A stretch of DNA of 64,000 nt from Companilactobacillus zhachilii (lineage in GTDB: Bacteria > Bacillota > Bacilli > Lactobacillales > Lactobacillaceae). The notes beneath the pieces were generated by a model. The model was not told where the DNA came from, made no database searches, and was given only the letters and a program-made list of their open reading frames with translations. Of this stretch, positions 47,514 to 56,593 are shown in pieces. Location: positions 620,001 through 684,000 of the forward strand of contig NZ_CP031933.2 in NCBI RefSeq assembly GCF_003606365.2, read 5' to 3'. A program made the position numbers and the translations under genes. Numbering within the stretch: the stretch's first letter is position 1; every line of letters begins with the position of its first letter.

Positions 47514-47570
47514 AAAAGGCTAGATATTTTTTTCTGGAAGTATACCAAGAAAAAATACCTAGCCTTTTTT
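47514..47570 (+). terminator. Strong terminator after the thioesterase
   Basis: AAAAGGCTAG-aTATTTTTTTCT against AAGAAAAAATA-cCTAGCCTTTT, then T-run. Built like the one at 52144. Confidence 0.85.
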
Positions 47571-47672
47571 ATATTCGCTTTTATAACCAAAGTTGAAAAA
47601 GAACCCATTTTGTGGGACTTGCTATTTTTGTATATATTATTTTGATTAACTCCAGTTAGAAAATTTGTCTGT

Positions 47673-48215
47673 CTATCTGGTAGAATCGTCGATGATATAG
47701 TTCAATCCCTTTAGTCTAACATTGACAAAGTACTGTAAATCATAGTTTGTTTGACCTTGTTGCATTGCGTCATTAATAGAGGAGATTTCCTTTTTGGCAT
47801 CTTCAAAACTACGATAGTATGCTAACATTTGTCGCTTGTCGCCAAAAAGTCCGGAATCATATGTTCCCCAGACAACTGCCTGAGGTCCGTTTGCATTACT
47901 TCCAATAATTTTGCTAATGGTAAAAGCGTAGTATGAAGCGACTGAAGCAAATGTTTTTAGGGAGTCAAGGTGTGAAGTGATTGTTATTTTGTCGGACTTT
48001 ACAGTGGCAGAATTATTATTATTCTCAGACAGTAATAAAAAATCGATGCTTACATCAAAATATTTTGCAATGGCAATTAACTTATCAAAGCCAGGCTGTG
48101 CAATTCCACTTTCATATTTAGAAATAGATTGTCGTGAAACGTCTATTATTTCGCTTAGTTGCTCTTGAGAAAGTCCTTTGTTAGTACGCAATTTCTTTAG
48201 GTTTTCACTAAACAT
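47673..48215 (-). CDS. XRE-family transcriptional regulator
   Basis: 180 residues. N-terminal HTH_3 domain (SENLKKLRTNKGLSQEQLSEIIDVSRQSISKYESG, residues 2-60) and a C-terminal domain of ~110 residues that I cannot assign. Start at ATG 48215 (MFSENL) after GGTGAT is preferred; upstream ATGs at 48233 and 48227 give an unusual MRMVII extension. Interlocking inverted repeats upstream (48256-48303) may be its own operator. Confidence 0.82.
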   Translation of the reverse strand: MFSENLKKLRTNKGLSQEQLSEIIDVSRQSISKYESGIAQPGFDKLIAIAKYFDVSIDFLLLSENNNNSATVKSDKITITSHLDSLKTFASVASYYAFTISKIIGSNANGPQAVVWGTYDSGLFGDKRQMLAYYRSFEDAKKEISSINDAMQQGQTNYDLQYFVNVRLKGLNYIIDDSTR

Positions 48216-48255
48216 GATTATCACCATCCTCATTTCTAATTATCAAGTAATCACT

Positions 48256-48303
48256 GCCTCGACGCAACCAATTACTGGTAGCATCGAGGCAACTAATGGT
48301 TGC
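48256..48303. promoter_or_regulatory. Two interlocked inverted repeats upstream of the XRE regulator
   Basis: GCCTCGA (48256) pairs with TCGAGGC (48284), and GCAACCA (48264) pairs with TGGTTGC (48297). The order a-b-a'-b' means both cannot form as nested hairpins; as RNA it would be a pseudoknot, as DNA two overlapping operators. It lies 40 bp upstream of the regulator start. Confidence 0.55.
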
Positions 48304-48390
48304 TATTTAGTTAGTTATGGAGAAATTTTGAAGTAAAACTACTATTGTCTTTCAACGTGTTACAAAATATAACTTTTTCCACTTAAACCA

Positions 48391-48432
48391 AATGAGACTA
48401 GTAATCTGAAATCAGTTTACTAGTCTCGTTTT
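48391..48432 (-). terminator. Bidirectional terminator-like hairpin
   Basis: GAGACTAGTAA / TTACTAGTCTC with flanking T and A runs. It ends the MarR gene and is followed by ACTCGAAAGCTAACCATG, a tail shared with hairpins at 53553 and 56965. Confidence 0.7.
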
Positions 48433-48471
48433 CCCTAATACTCGAAAGCTAACCATGTTTTGCCAGATTTC

Positions 48472-48909
48472 CTATTCTTCATTTTGAGAGTGAATATTAG
48501 TATTTAGTATCATATCACGTAAATCAACAAAGTCGGTACTCGTAAAGAAGTCGTCTAGAATTTTTTCCACCACAACTGAAATTTCTTTAAATTGTTTAAC
48601 ACCTGAAGTGGTCATTTTTAGACAGACGGCTTTTTGATTATCATCACTATGATAGCGAATAATGGGTTTACAATCCTTGTTTTCAAGTCTAACTGCCATA
48701 CGTGAAACAGCGGCTGAGCTGAGTTTTAGAGAGTCTTTGATTTCTAGCATACTGGCAGTGGAATCATATTGGTCATAAAGATAGTGTAAAAAGCTAAATT
48801 CAACTGGTGAAAAATCATACTTAATTAAAGCTTTCTCAAGTGTGATCTGAATATCGTTTTCAAAATGTTTCATATTCAGCCAAGTGCAGAGATTCGAATT
48901 ATTATTCAA
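48472..48909 (-). CDS. MarR-family transcriptional regulator
   Basis: 145 residues with the winged-helix pattern of MarR: SPVEFSFLHYLYDQYDSTASMLEIKDSLKLSSAAVSRMAVRLENK, then the wing and a C-terminal dimer helix. It probably binds an operator near its own divergent partner at 49069. The TTG start at 48909 is chosen since AAGGGGG ends 9 nt before it; the GTG nine bases further up touches that ribosome site. Ligand unknown. Confidence 0.82.
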   Translation of the reverse strand: MNNNSNLCTWLNMKHFENDIQITLEKALIKYDFSPVEFSFLHYLYDQYDSTASMLEIKDSLKLSSAAVSRMAVRLENKDCKPIIRYHSDDNQKAVCLKMTTSGVKQFKEISVVVEKILDDFFTSTDFVDLRDMILNTNIHSQNEE

Positions 48910-49068
48910 AGTAACCACCCCCTTATAAATAGTAATTAATAATTACGTATTATGAAACTTATTTCTTGTGTGCGCAAGCAAAGATGATTGACGAATTTTC
49001 GAGTCAAATGTGAACGTGATAGCGCTTTTTTGCTATACTGAGATTATAAAATAGATGAGGGGATATAA

Positions 49069-49518
49069 ATGAACTTTTATTCATATCAGTATTTAGTTGA
49101 ACATAATAATGAGCCTAATTTTTTGTTTATCATTGGGACTTTCGTATTAGCAGCAGCTATTTTTGTGACTAGTTTTTTATATTTTAAAAATCGCTCTGAT
49201 AATAAATATCGAGATCTGTTGATAATCTTTGCCTTTGGAATCATTTTATTCATTGGTATTAATTACAACAATTATGAGCAGCAACTTGATGTTAATAATA
49301 AGACTAATCAAACATTGGAACTAATGCGGTCAGTGGCAAAGGAAAAGAAGCTTTCAACTAAGCATCTTTATTCCAATAGTTCTAGTTTGAGTGAGGGAAT
49401 GTTGATTAAGTCGGGAAATGATATTTATCGAGTTAGTTTCGATAATAATCAGAGCAGCTACACTTTGACTAGAGCAAGTATTATTAGCTCTCAAAGTATT
49501 AAATTAATTAATAAGTAG
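49069..49518 (+). CDS. DUF3290 membrane protein
   Basis: 149 residues: two membrane helices (about 18-42 and 50-68) followed by an outside or inside domain of ~80 residues (LSTKHLYSNSSSLSEGMLIKSGNDIYRVSF). DUF3290 proteins are found beside DUF421/YetF proteins in lactobacilli; function unknown. GAGGGGATATAA precedes the ATG. Eight bp separate it from the DUF421 gene, so they form an operon. Confidence 0.85.
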   Translation: MNFYSYQYLVEHNNEPNFLFIIGTFVLAAAIFVTSFLYFKNRSDNKYRDLLIIFAFGIILFIGINYNNYEQQLDVNNKTNQTLELMRSVAKEKKLSTKHLYSNSSSLSEGMLIKSGNDIYRVSFDNNQSSYTLTRASIISSQSIKLINK

Positions 49519-49526
49519 GTGAAAAA

Positions 49527-50156
49527 ATGGCGCTAGCATATGGAGATTTAACATTAAAATTCATTATTGGATTCTTATTTATGGTTTTGCAAATTAATTT
49601 ATTTGGACGAGGTAATATAGCCCCAACCAGTGCGATTGACCAACTACAAAACTACGTTTTAGGTGGAATCGTCGGAGGGATGATTTATAACGCTAGTATC
49701 ACGATTCTGCAGTTTACGTTAGTTTTATTGATCTGGACAATGGTAGTGTTTGTCGCTAAATTTCTGACGAATCACAATAATTTTTTCAAGAAGGTGATTG
49801 AGGGGACTCCACAACAGATTATCAAAAATGGTGTCATCGATGTTGATTTAGCGTTACGTAACGGTCTTTCAGCCAATGATTTGTCCTTTAAATTGCGTCA
49901 GGCCGGGGTTATGGATGTCAGAAATGTTAAACGGGCTGTTTTTGAACGTAACGGTCAATTAACATTAGTCATGAAAAATGAGGATAGTATTAAATATCCA
50001 ATTATTTTGGATGGCAAAATTGATGAAGAAGAATTAAGCGGTATCCGTAAAGATGAAGCTTGGCTTGAAGCGGAATTGAAAAAGCGTAATTTGGAGATTG
50101 CTGAAGTTTATATGGCAAACTATATTGATAATCAGTTAATCATTTATACTTATTAA
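49527..50156 (+). CDS. DUF421/YetF-family membrane protein
   Basis: 209 residues. N-terminal membrane helices to about 85, then the DUF421 soluble domain with IEGTPQQIIKNGVIDVDLALRNGLSANDLSFKLRQAGVMDVRNVKRAVFERNGQLTL. The YetF-type fold is known; the activity is not well defined. TAGGTGAAAA precedes the ATG. Partner of the preceding DUF3290 gene. Confidence 0.88.
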   Translation: MALAYGDLTLKFIIGFLFMVLQINLFGRGNIAPTSAIDQLQNYVLGGIVGGMIYNASITILQFTLVLLIWTMVVFVAKFLTNHNNFFKKVIEGTPQQIIKNGVIDVDLALRNGLSANDLSFKLRQAGVMDVRNVKRAVFERNGQLTLVMKNEDSIKYPIILDGKIDEEELSGIRKDEAWLEAELKKRNLEIAEVYMANYIDNQLIIYTY

Positions 50157-50242
50157 TTTATCTTAGGTATGCCAAACTTAATTTTTAAAGTAGTGGCAAC
50201 TGTATTAGAATAGAGTAGTATTAAATTTTGGTGGTGATAAAT

Positions 50243-50413
50243 ATGGCAGGTGGTTCCAAGTGGTTCTCTGTGTTCATGCTAATTTTTTATGCGATTTTAT
50301 TATACTTTGTCTTCGCTGATAAAAATATGATAGCAATGTATATGATGGCTATTGGCATGTTTGTAGAGGCGTTAGTAAATTGTATTTGTACTTTTCAATC
50401 AAAAACTAAATAG
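50243..50413 (+). CDS. Small membrane protein
   Basis: 56 residues with two hydrophobic helices (about 7-24 and 30-48). GGTGGTGAT is a good ribosome site for ATG 50243. It ends 14 bp before the multicopper oxidase gene and is probably co-transcribed with it. No family recognised. Confidence 0.6.
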   Translation: MAGGSKWFSVFMLIFYAILLYFVFADKNMIAMYMMAIGMFVEALVNCICTFQSKTK

Positions 50414-50427
50414 GGTGGCGATTTTAA

Positions 50428-51888
50428 ATGTCAGAATCACAAGTTTACAAAGATTACTTTTTCGATGAACCAGTATTTGACTTACACGATGGTGGATATA
50501 TTCCACTTGAAAAGGCCGATGTGCCTGATAAACCTTTGAATATCCCGGCAGCTTTGAAACCAGATAAGGTTGACGGAAACGATGTTTATTACACAATTAC
50601 AGCTCAGGAAGGTGAAACACAAATTTTACCTGGAGCTAAGACAAAGACTTGGGGCTACAATGCTTCACTATTAGGAACAACCATTGTTTTGAAACAAGGG
50701 GTTCACTATCATGTACATCTAGTTAATAAGTTGCCAGAAGTTACAACATTCCACTGGCATGGATTAAATGTTACCGGACCTATCGTTGACGGTGGCCCTC
50801 ATGCGCCAGTTTATCCAGGTGGCAGTCGTGACATTGATTTTACTTTGGATCAACCAGCACAAACTGATTGGATTCACCCACATCCATGTCCAAATACAGC
50901 TCGTCAAGTCTGGAATGGACTAGCTGCAGCGGTTGTTGTTACTGATGACGAAGAAGCTAAGTTACCATTCCCAAGAAATTACGGTGTGGATGATATTCCG
51001 GTTATTTTACAAGATAGAAGTTACCATGATAATCAACTTGATTACAAAGCTGACTATGATATGGATGGGACATTGGGTAAGTATGCTTTAGTTAATGGCA
51101 CAATCAATGGTGTTTTCAATGTTACAACCCAAAGAGTTCGTCTAAGAATTTTGAATGGTTCAGATCGTCGTGAATGGAGATTGCATTTTGACGATGAGCA
51201 TGAATTTACTCAAATTGCTTCTGATGGTGGAACATTACCTGAACCAGTGAAATTCACTAGATTAATGTTGACTTGTGCAGAGCGTGCTGAAGTTATTGTT
51301 GATTTTGGTGATAAAAAGCCAGGTGATGTCGTTACTTTGATGAGTGACAATGTCCCAGTTATGAAGTTTAAGATCGGTGAATATCAACGTGAAGATGTAA
51401 AATTGCCTGAACATCTCACAACGATTGATGCTCCAAAAGTAACACCTGGTCTTCCTGTAACGAGAACAGTTATGTCAGGAATGGATGATAAAGTTCGTCT
51501 TGATGGCAAGTTGTTCGATATGCAAAGAATTGACCGTAAGCAAAAGATTGGCGATACTGTCCTTTGGGATGTCGTTAATACTAATGATATGGACGGTGGT
51601 ATGATTCACCCATTCCATATGCATGGTTGCCAATTCTTAGTTTTGAGCCGTAATGGCAAGGCACCATATCCAAATGAGCATGGTTGGAAAGATACTGTTG
51701 GTGTTAATGCTGGTGAAACAGTTAGAATTGCTGTTCAATTTACTAAATTTGGTGTTTACATGTATCACTGCCATATCCTTGAACATGAGGATACTGGGAT
51801 GATGGCTCAAATTGAAGCTTATGATCCTAATGTTAAACATGAATATCATTTGATTAGTATGGATGAAATGAATCATCCTTCAAAGTAG
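50428..51888 (+). CDS. Multicopper oxidase (SufI/CopA/laccase family)
   Basis: 486 residues, three cupredoxin domains, no signal peptide, so a cytoplasmic enzyme. Copper ligands: HWHGLNV and WIHPHPCPNTARQVWNGLAA in domain 1; HPFHMHGCQFL and YHCHILEHEDTGMM in domain 3, with the T1 Cys between two T3 His. The second site has HPHPCP where CueO-type enzymes have HPHQHG. Likely oxidises phenols, Cu(I) or similar with reduction of oxygen to water. GGGTGGCGA precedes the ATG. Followed by element copy 14. Confidence 0.92.
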   Translation: MSESQVYKDYFFDEPVFDLHDGGYIPLEKADVPDKPLNIPAALKPDKVDGNDVYYTITAQEGETQILPGAKTKTWGYNASLLGTTIVLKQGVHYHVHLVNKLPEVTTFHWHGLNVTGPIVDGGPHAPVYPGGSRDIDFTLDQPAQTDWIHPHPCPNTARQVWNGLAAAVVVTDDEEAKLPFPRNYGVDDIPVILQDRSYHDNQLDYKADYDMDGTLGKYALVNGTINGVFNVTTQRVRLRILNGSDRREWRLHFDDEHEFTQIASDGGTLPEPVKFTRLMLTCAERAEVIVDFGDKKPGDVVTLMSDNVPVMKFKIGEYQREDVKLPEHLTTIDAPKVTPGLPVTRTVMSGMDDKVRLDGKLFDMQRIDRKQKIGDTVLWDVVNTNDMDGGMIHPFHMHGCQFLVLSRNGKAPYPNEHGWKDTVGVNAGETVRIAVQFTKFGVYMYHCHILEHEDTGMMAQIEAYDPNVKHEYHLISMDEMNHPSK

Positions 51889-51918
51889 TTTCTTATAAAG
51901 TGTAGTTATGCTGTGGAG

Positions 51919-52095
51919 GCCGCCTACAGGAACCAGAAAATTAGGTTGCTGTGGGGACCGACGAAAGCCAAGGTCTTTCGTCTCGATTTTGAACTTCGCA
52001 AGGTACGCGAATTTCAAAAGTCGTCCCGTGGTGTAAGGGATAAATCCCTAACGCCACCTTCACGGCAACCTAATTTTCTGGTTCCTTCCGGCTAG
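51919..52095 (+). repeat. Cloverleaf intergenic element, type I, forward (copy 14)
   Basis: Outer stem AACCAGAAAATTAGGTTGC / GCAACCTAATTTTCTGGTT; hairpin 1 CGAAAG/CTTTCG; hairpin 3 GGGA-taaa-TCCC. Preceded by TATGCTGTGGAG, as in copy 16, and followed by TTTATTCTTTGTTT, which recurs after copies 15-18. Confidence 0.92.
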
Positions 52096-52143
52096 TTTAT
52101 TCTTTGTTTGAAGGGTACTACATTATTTAAGTTAAATAGAATC

Positions 52144-52203
52144 AAAGAGACTAGATATTTTTCTGGATTTAATATCCGGATTAAAAATATCTAGTCTCTT
52201 TTT
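52144..52203 (+). terminator. Long terminator
   Basis: AGAGACTAGATATTTTT / AAAAATATCTAGTCTCT with an inner CTGGAT-ttaat-ATCCGG. It closes the oxidase transcript after the element copy. Confidence 0.85.
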
Positions 52204-52272
52204 AGTTTTGTGAGAGTTGGACAAAGCTGAATATGTTTTCTCCAACTCTCAAGGTCAGTTAATATGTCTATC

Positions 52273-52301
52273 TATGACATAAAATAACGAAGTGTGTCAT
52301 A
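52273..52301 (+). promoter_or_regulatory. Candidate operator before the YczE-like gene
   Basis: TATGACA (52273) and TGTCATA (52295) form an inverted repeat with 15 bp between. It lies 45 bp before the start codon, in the promoter region. Confidence 0.45.
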
Positions 52302-52345
52302 ATGCAATCATAGTTTGCTAATTGAGTAGGAAAAGAGAGTTTATT

Positions 52346-52999
52346 GTGAAGCAGGGGAACTTTAAGAAACGGATGGGGTATTTAATTTTTGCTATTGTGT
52401 TGGATGCTTTTGCCAATGCGTTGATGATTAATAGTAATATGGGGAGTGCTGTTTGGACGGCTTCTGCGGTCAATATTTCGTCCGTTTTACATTCGTCTTA
52501 TGGGACTACTTTGTTCGTTTATGCTGTAATTGTTACGGTTGTGAATCAATTTTTATTGGGTAAATTTGACGGACATATCTTTTTATCCAATTTATTATTT
52601 TCACTACCATTCAGTTATTTAGTGGGATTCTTTTCATTTATCTTAGATCCCTTTAAACTAAACGGGCTACCATTGCTATTTCGAGTCGCTGTGGACGTTT
52701 TAGGATTAATAGGGGTCTCTGTGGGAACTTCGATTTATCAGCGCTGTAACTTGATTCAACACCCCAACGATGAGCTGGCATATTTGTTACGTTTCAAATA
52801 TTTGCATGGTTCGGCTGGTTGGGGACAGTTGTTTAGTTATACGCCGCCAATTATCATTATGATTATTTGTTACTTTACCACTGGACAGATTTTATCTGTT
52901 GGTATTGGGACTGTTTTGGCAATGTTCTTTCAGGGGATTATTATAGGGATGTCAGACACAATTGTGTTACCTTCGTTAAAGCATCATTACTCGTTTTAA
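52346..52999 (+). CDS. YczE/YyaS-family membrane protein
   Basis: 217 residues, five or six membrane helices, with DAFANALMINSNMGSAVWTASAVNIS at the start and VSVGTSIYQRCNLIQHPNDELAY in the middle, as in the YczE/YitT-like group. Function is not known in general; YczE affects secondary metabolite production in Bacillus. GTG 52346 is chosen since AAAAGAGAG lies 6 nt upstream; the frame could open at TTG 52322. Confidence 0.75.
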   Translation: MKQGNFKKRMGYLIFAIVLDAFANALMINSNMGSAVWTASAVNISSVLHSSYGTTLFVYAVIVTVVNQFLLGKFDGHIFLSNLLFSLPFSYLVGFFSFILDPFKLNGLPLLFRVAVDVLGLIGVSVGTSIYQRCNLIQHPNDELAYLLRFKYLHGSAGWGQLFSYTPPIIIMIICYFTTGQILSVGIGTVLAMFFQGIIIGMSDTIVLPSLKHHYSF

Positions 53000-53076
53000 G
53001 TTTTGATAACAGTTGTATTAAGAAAAGGTGAATATGAATAAATTTATATAGAAAAGAGTTAAAATAATTTGTTTAT

Positions 53077-53185
53077 TCGCTTGCGATAGAAGTCGGTATG
53101 GTTTACTATTGCTAGTAGGGACTACCAGATTCAAAAACAACTGATTCCTTCCCGACGGTGAGATTAATTTCTCACTATTTTTTTT
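53077..53185 (+). ncRNA. Orphan structured RNA with intrinsic terminator
   Basis: Ordered pairings: TCGC-tt-GCGA (53077-53086); GTCGG (53092) with CCGAC (53152) enclosing a hairpin TACTA-ttgc-TAGTA (53104-53117) inside GGT/ACC; then GTGAGA-ttaatt-TCTCAC (53158-53175) and ten T-rich bases. This looks like a riboswitch or small RNA with its terminator, but no gene follows on this strand for 2 kb. I do not match it to a known class. The region is otherwise empty of genes from 53000 to 53639. Confidence 0.45.
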
Positions 53186-53213
53186 GCTTTAAAATAGGTG
53201 AGTAATGTGGTGT

Positions 53214-53393
53214 GCCGCCTACAAGAGCAAGAAAAATTAGGTTGCTGTGGGGACCGGCCTGAGCCAAGGTCTCAGCCCTCGATTTTGAACCTCGCAAAGT
53301 ACCGCGAGTTTCAAAAGTCGTCCCGTGGTGTAAGAGCTAAAGCTCTAACGCCACCTTCACAGCGACCTAATTTTTCTTGCTCTTTCCGGCTAG
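53214..53393 (+). repeat. Cloverleaf intergenic element, type I, forward (copy 15)
   Basis: Outer stem GAGCAAGAAAAATTAGGTTGC / GCGACCTAATTTTTCTTGCTC; one inserted base in hairpin 2 (ACCGCGAG). Hairpin 1 has lost one pair. It begins 29 bp after the orphan RNA terminator. Confidence 0.9.
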
Positions 53394-53552
53394 TTTATTC
53401 TTTGGTTTTGAATCAATAGTGAATAATCTAGGGTCTTATTACATCAGTTAAAAGATTGACTATCACCACGCATATTAAATATGCGAATTAAGATAATGAG
53501 TATGAACAACAAGTATATAAGTTATTGAATAAAACCCAATTTTTCTATTAAA

Positions 53553-53597
53553 AAAAATGGCGCTAGCAATCCAAAATCGGATTACTGACGCCATTTT
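53553..53597 (-). terminator. Bidirectional terminator of the diguanylate cyclase gene
   Basis: AAAATGGCG-ctAGcAATCC against GGATT-acTgaCGCCATTTT. Followed by GTGCTCGAAAGCTGAAC, the tail shared with hairpins at 48391 and 56965. Confidence 0.85.
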
Positions 53598-53639
53598 GCA
53601 TTAGTGCTCGAAAGCTGAACTCTGTGGGCAACTGCTCAA

Positions 53640-54842
53640 TTAGGTAGTTAAATCATCAAAGTTATGTGTGGTTCCTTCAACCGTAATTCGGTTACGACCA
53701 GCATTTTTAGATTGATATAAAAACTGATCAACGCGGTTAAATAAATCGTCGAAATCTGTATCTTTGGAAGCTAGTTTTGAAACGCCAAAGGAAATGGTGA
53801 TATTCAAGCACTGGCCGTTTAAAATTAACGGTGTATTTACCAAGGTATTGCGTAAGTCGGTAATGATGGAAGTACACTCTGTTGGACTTTTACCACGGAA
53901 GATGATAATAAATTCCTCACCACCAAAGCGGAACAATTGTCCTTTGGCATCGGTTAGAAACATTTCTCGTTCAATGGTATGAGCGACGTGTTTTAATACT
54001 TCGTCACCGGTGGAGTGGCCGTACTCATCGTTGAAGTTCTTAAAGTGGTCGATGTCGAACATTGAAACTGTTAATGGTACGTCTTCTTTAGAGTATGTGT
54101 CATAAATTTCTTTAGCAGTTTTGTCTAAGTTAGCTCGATTGCGGACACCGGTAAGCTCGTCATAATTGACTTGAATCTGCAGGTCATTATAGTTAAGCAT
54201 TGTGTCTTGGAGCTTCTTGGCGCAAAAACGGATAATCGACATATATATTAGGAAGACAATTAACATATTAATAATTTCGTATGCAGGGAAAGTATGGTCA
54301 GTCCATAATAAGACCCACCAGGCTAATCCGAATAACGTCTGCATACCGAGGTATTTCCATTCTTTATCTTGTAGTTTTTCAGTTTGATTGTAAATGTACA
54401 AGATAATCACAATTAGAACTAAGTACGAAATAATGAACAATGGTAAAGTTTTGTTATCAAATCGTTTAAAAATCATGGCTTGATAATACAATAGTGGCAT
54501 TGCCAAATTAATCAGTAGGGTGATTTTGTTACGCATTAGGTACATGCAATATAGCAGAATCGTCAATTGGGCATTTGCATATAACCAACCATTATTGATG
54601 GAACCACTGTTGAGGATAAAGAAGATTTTTTCCAGCATGACCATACTAAAGGCAATGGCAACACCTTCGATTAAATGAACGGAAACTTTATTCAATACTG
54701 GTGATCGTTTGCTGATGCGCCTTTCTAGGGAATACGCAATAATTGTAATGATTGTAATTAAACCAATTGTCACTAAAGTAATAATTGCCGAATCTATATT
54801 TAGATAATTCTCGATAGCTTTTTCTAAAATCTTTTCTGACAA
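53640..54842 (-). CDS. Membrane diguanylate cyclase (GGDEF)
   Basis: 400 residues. About seven membrane helices (to about 215) form a sensor region I cannot name; then a GGDEF domain beginning NYDELTGVRNRANLDK, with FDIDHFKNFNDEYGH and the active-site FRFGGEEF. The product should make c-di-GMP from two GTP. The inhibitory I-site RxxD five residues before GGEEF is missing (AKGQLF there). The TTG start at 54842 follows GAGGGTTTAA. The EAL gene 2.2 kb away on the same strand is the natural opposing enzyme. Confidence 0.9.
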   Translation of the reverse strand: MSEKILEKAIENYLNIDSAIITLVTIGLITIITIIAYSLERRISKRSPVLNKVSVHLIEGVAIAFSMVMLEKIFFILNSGSINNGWLYANAQLTILLYCMYLMRNKITLLINLAMPLLYYQAMIFKRFDNKTLPLFIISYLVLIVIILYIYNQTEKLQDKEWKYLGMQTLFGLAWWVLLWTDHTFPAYEIINMLIVFLIYMSIIRFCAKKLQDTMLNYNDLQIQVNYDELTGVRNRANLDKTAKEIYDTYSKEDVPLTVSMFDIDHFKNFNDEYGHSTGDEVLKHVAHTIEREMFLTDAKGQLFRFGGEEFIIIFRGKSPTECTSIITDLRNTLVNTPLILNGQCLNITISFGVSKLASKDTDFDDLFNRVDQFLYQSKNAGRNRITVEGTTHNFDDLTT

Positions 54843-55209
54843 ATTAAACCCTCAATTATTTTTTATTTTAACTAGTGTGTCGTGTTAAGTTATAAAATTC
54901 CTTGTGCTGCTTACAATGGCAAGAAACTAAATACAAAAGCCAGCACAATGCGTTAGATACTAAAAATAAAGTTTATTATAAACTAATTTATATTATAACG
55001 AATGTTTCTATCTTAGGACAACCGCTCAGAAAAATAATGAACGAAATAATCAAAAATATTTATAATTATTTAATTACATAATTAATATACTACTATTCAT
55101 TTATAAAAATATAGGGTTATAATTGATGGTAATGGTGTTGACTTTTTTAATATATTGTTGAAAAGTCATATTATAGTTTATTCAATTCAGAAAATATGGG
55201 GTGTTATTT
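54843..55209. other. Intergenic region upstream of the first NADH oxidase gene
   Basis: AT-rich, no gene. It contains the inverted repeat GACTTTT (55140) / AAAAGTC (55161) about 45 bp before the start codon, which may bind a regulator; TTGACT overlaps the left arm as a possible -35. Confidence 0.4.
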
Positions 55210-56571
55210 ATGAAGGTAATCGTTGTAGGATGTACGCATGCTGGAACAGCGGCCGTTGAACAAATTTTACAAGACCATCCGGAAACTGAAATTACAGTTT
55301 ATGAACGTGATGATAATATTTCGTTCCTATCTTGTGGAATCGCACTTTATTTGGGTAGAAAAGTAAAGCGTCTTGAAGATATGTTTTATGCTAGTCCCAA
55401 AGATTTGGAAAAATTGGGTGCTAAGGTACATATGAAGTATGATGTTTTAAAAATTGATTCTAAAAACAAAACAGTCATGTGTGAGAATATGAAGACACAT
55501 GAAATAATCAATGATACCTATGATAAGTTGATTATGACAACTGGTTCAACCGTTGCAGTCCCACCAATTATGGGAATTTCGGATACACGAATTTTAATGT
55601 GTAAGAGTTATGCACAAGCACAAGAAATTTACGAAACAGCCAAGAAGTATCACCATATTACCATTGTTGGTGGTGGCTATATTGGGGTTGAATTGGCTGA
55701 GAGTTATGCCAACACTGATCACAAGGTAAGTTTGATTCAGTCACGTGACCAAGTTTTAAATAATTATATTGATAAAGATACTTCTGAAAATGTTATTAAC
55801 TTACTTAAGGAACACGGTGTGGATATCTTTTTGAATGAACGTGTTACTGGTTTTGATCGTGACGATGATGATAATATTTTGATTGAAACAAATGAAACCG
55901 ATCATCATGCCGATTTAGTAATCGTCTGCACAGGCTTTGTAGCTAACACTGAATTGTTACGTGGGCAAGTTGATATGGACCGTCATGGGGCAATTATTAT
56001 CAATGATTATACACAAACATCAAATCCTGACATCTATGCGGCTGGGGATGCATGTACAGTTAACTTTAATCCGACAAATAAACCAGCATATATGCCACTA
56101 GCAACTAATGCTATTCGTCAAGGTGCTTTGGCCGGAATTAATATTTTCGGTGACATTCAGAAGTACATGGGAACTCAAGCAACTTCTGCGATGGAATTGT
56201 TTAGTCATACAGTTGCTTCCACCGGTTTAACATTAAAACATGCATTAGATAACAAAATAAATGCTGATGCAGTAATTTATCATGATTATTACCGCCCTGA
56301 TTATATGCCAACGACAGAAATGTTAACGATTAAACTTGTGTACAATAAGGATAATCGTCGGATTTTGGGTGCTCAATTCTTTAGTAAGCATGAAGTGGCA
56401 CAGTCTGCTAATACAATTTCAGTATGTATTCAAAACAAAAATACGATTGATGACTTAGCCTTTATGGATATGTTGTTCCAACCAAATTATGATAATCCAT
56501 TCAATTATTTAAACTTGGTTGCTCAACAAGCTGTGGCTAAGGAAAGAGATTCTAAAAAGATTGAAAGTTAA
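55210..56571 (+). CDS. nox: FAD-dependent NADH oxidase/peroxidase family, paralog 1
   Basis: 453 residues. N-terminal FAD site (VVGCTHAGTAAVEQIL), redox-active Cys42 in FLSCGIALYLG, NADH site ITIVGGGYIGVELAES (about 155), FAD site 2 NPDIYAAGDACTV, and a C-terminal dimer domain. The single cysteine is used as sulfenic acid in water-forming Nox and NADH peroxidase. Regenerates NAD and removes oxygen or peroxide. ATG 55210 follows GGGGTG; an in-frame GTG at 55201 lacks a ribosome site. About two thirds identical to the gene at 58432. Confidence 0.93.
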   Translation: MKVIVVGCTHAGTAAVEQILQDHPETEITVYERDDNISFLSCGIALYLGRKVKRLEDMFYASPKDLEKLGAKVHMKYDVLKIDSKNKTVMCENMKTHEIINDTYDKLIMTTGSTVAVPPIMGISDTRILMCKSYAQAQEIYETAKKYHHITIVGGGYIGVELAESYANTDHKVSLIQSRDQVLNNYIDKDTSENVINLLKEHGVDIFLNERVTGFDRDDDDNILIETNETDHHADLVIVCTGFVANTELLRGQVDMDRHGAIIINDYTQTSNPDIYAAGDACTVNFNPTNKPAYMPLATNAIRQGALAGINIFGDIQKYMGTQATSAMELFSHTVASTGLTLKHALDNKINADAVIYHDYYRPDYMPTTEMLTIKLVYNKDNRRILGAQFFSKHEVAQSANTISVCIQNKNTIDDLAFMDMLFQPNYDNPFNYLNLVAQQAVAKERDSKKIES

Positions 56572-56593
56572 TATGCTGTGGAGATGGTTGTAG

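Noticed and set aside
53077..53185. T-box leader
   Set aside because: No T-box sequence or specifier loop and no amino-acid gene downstream.
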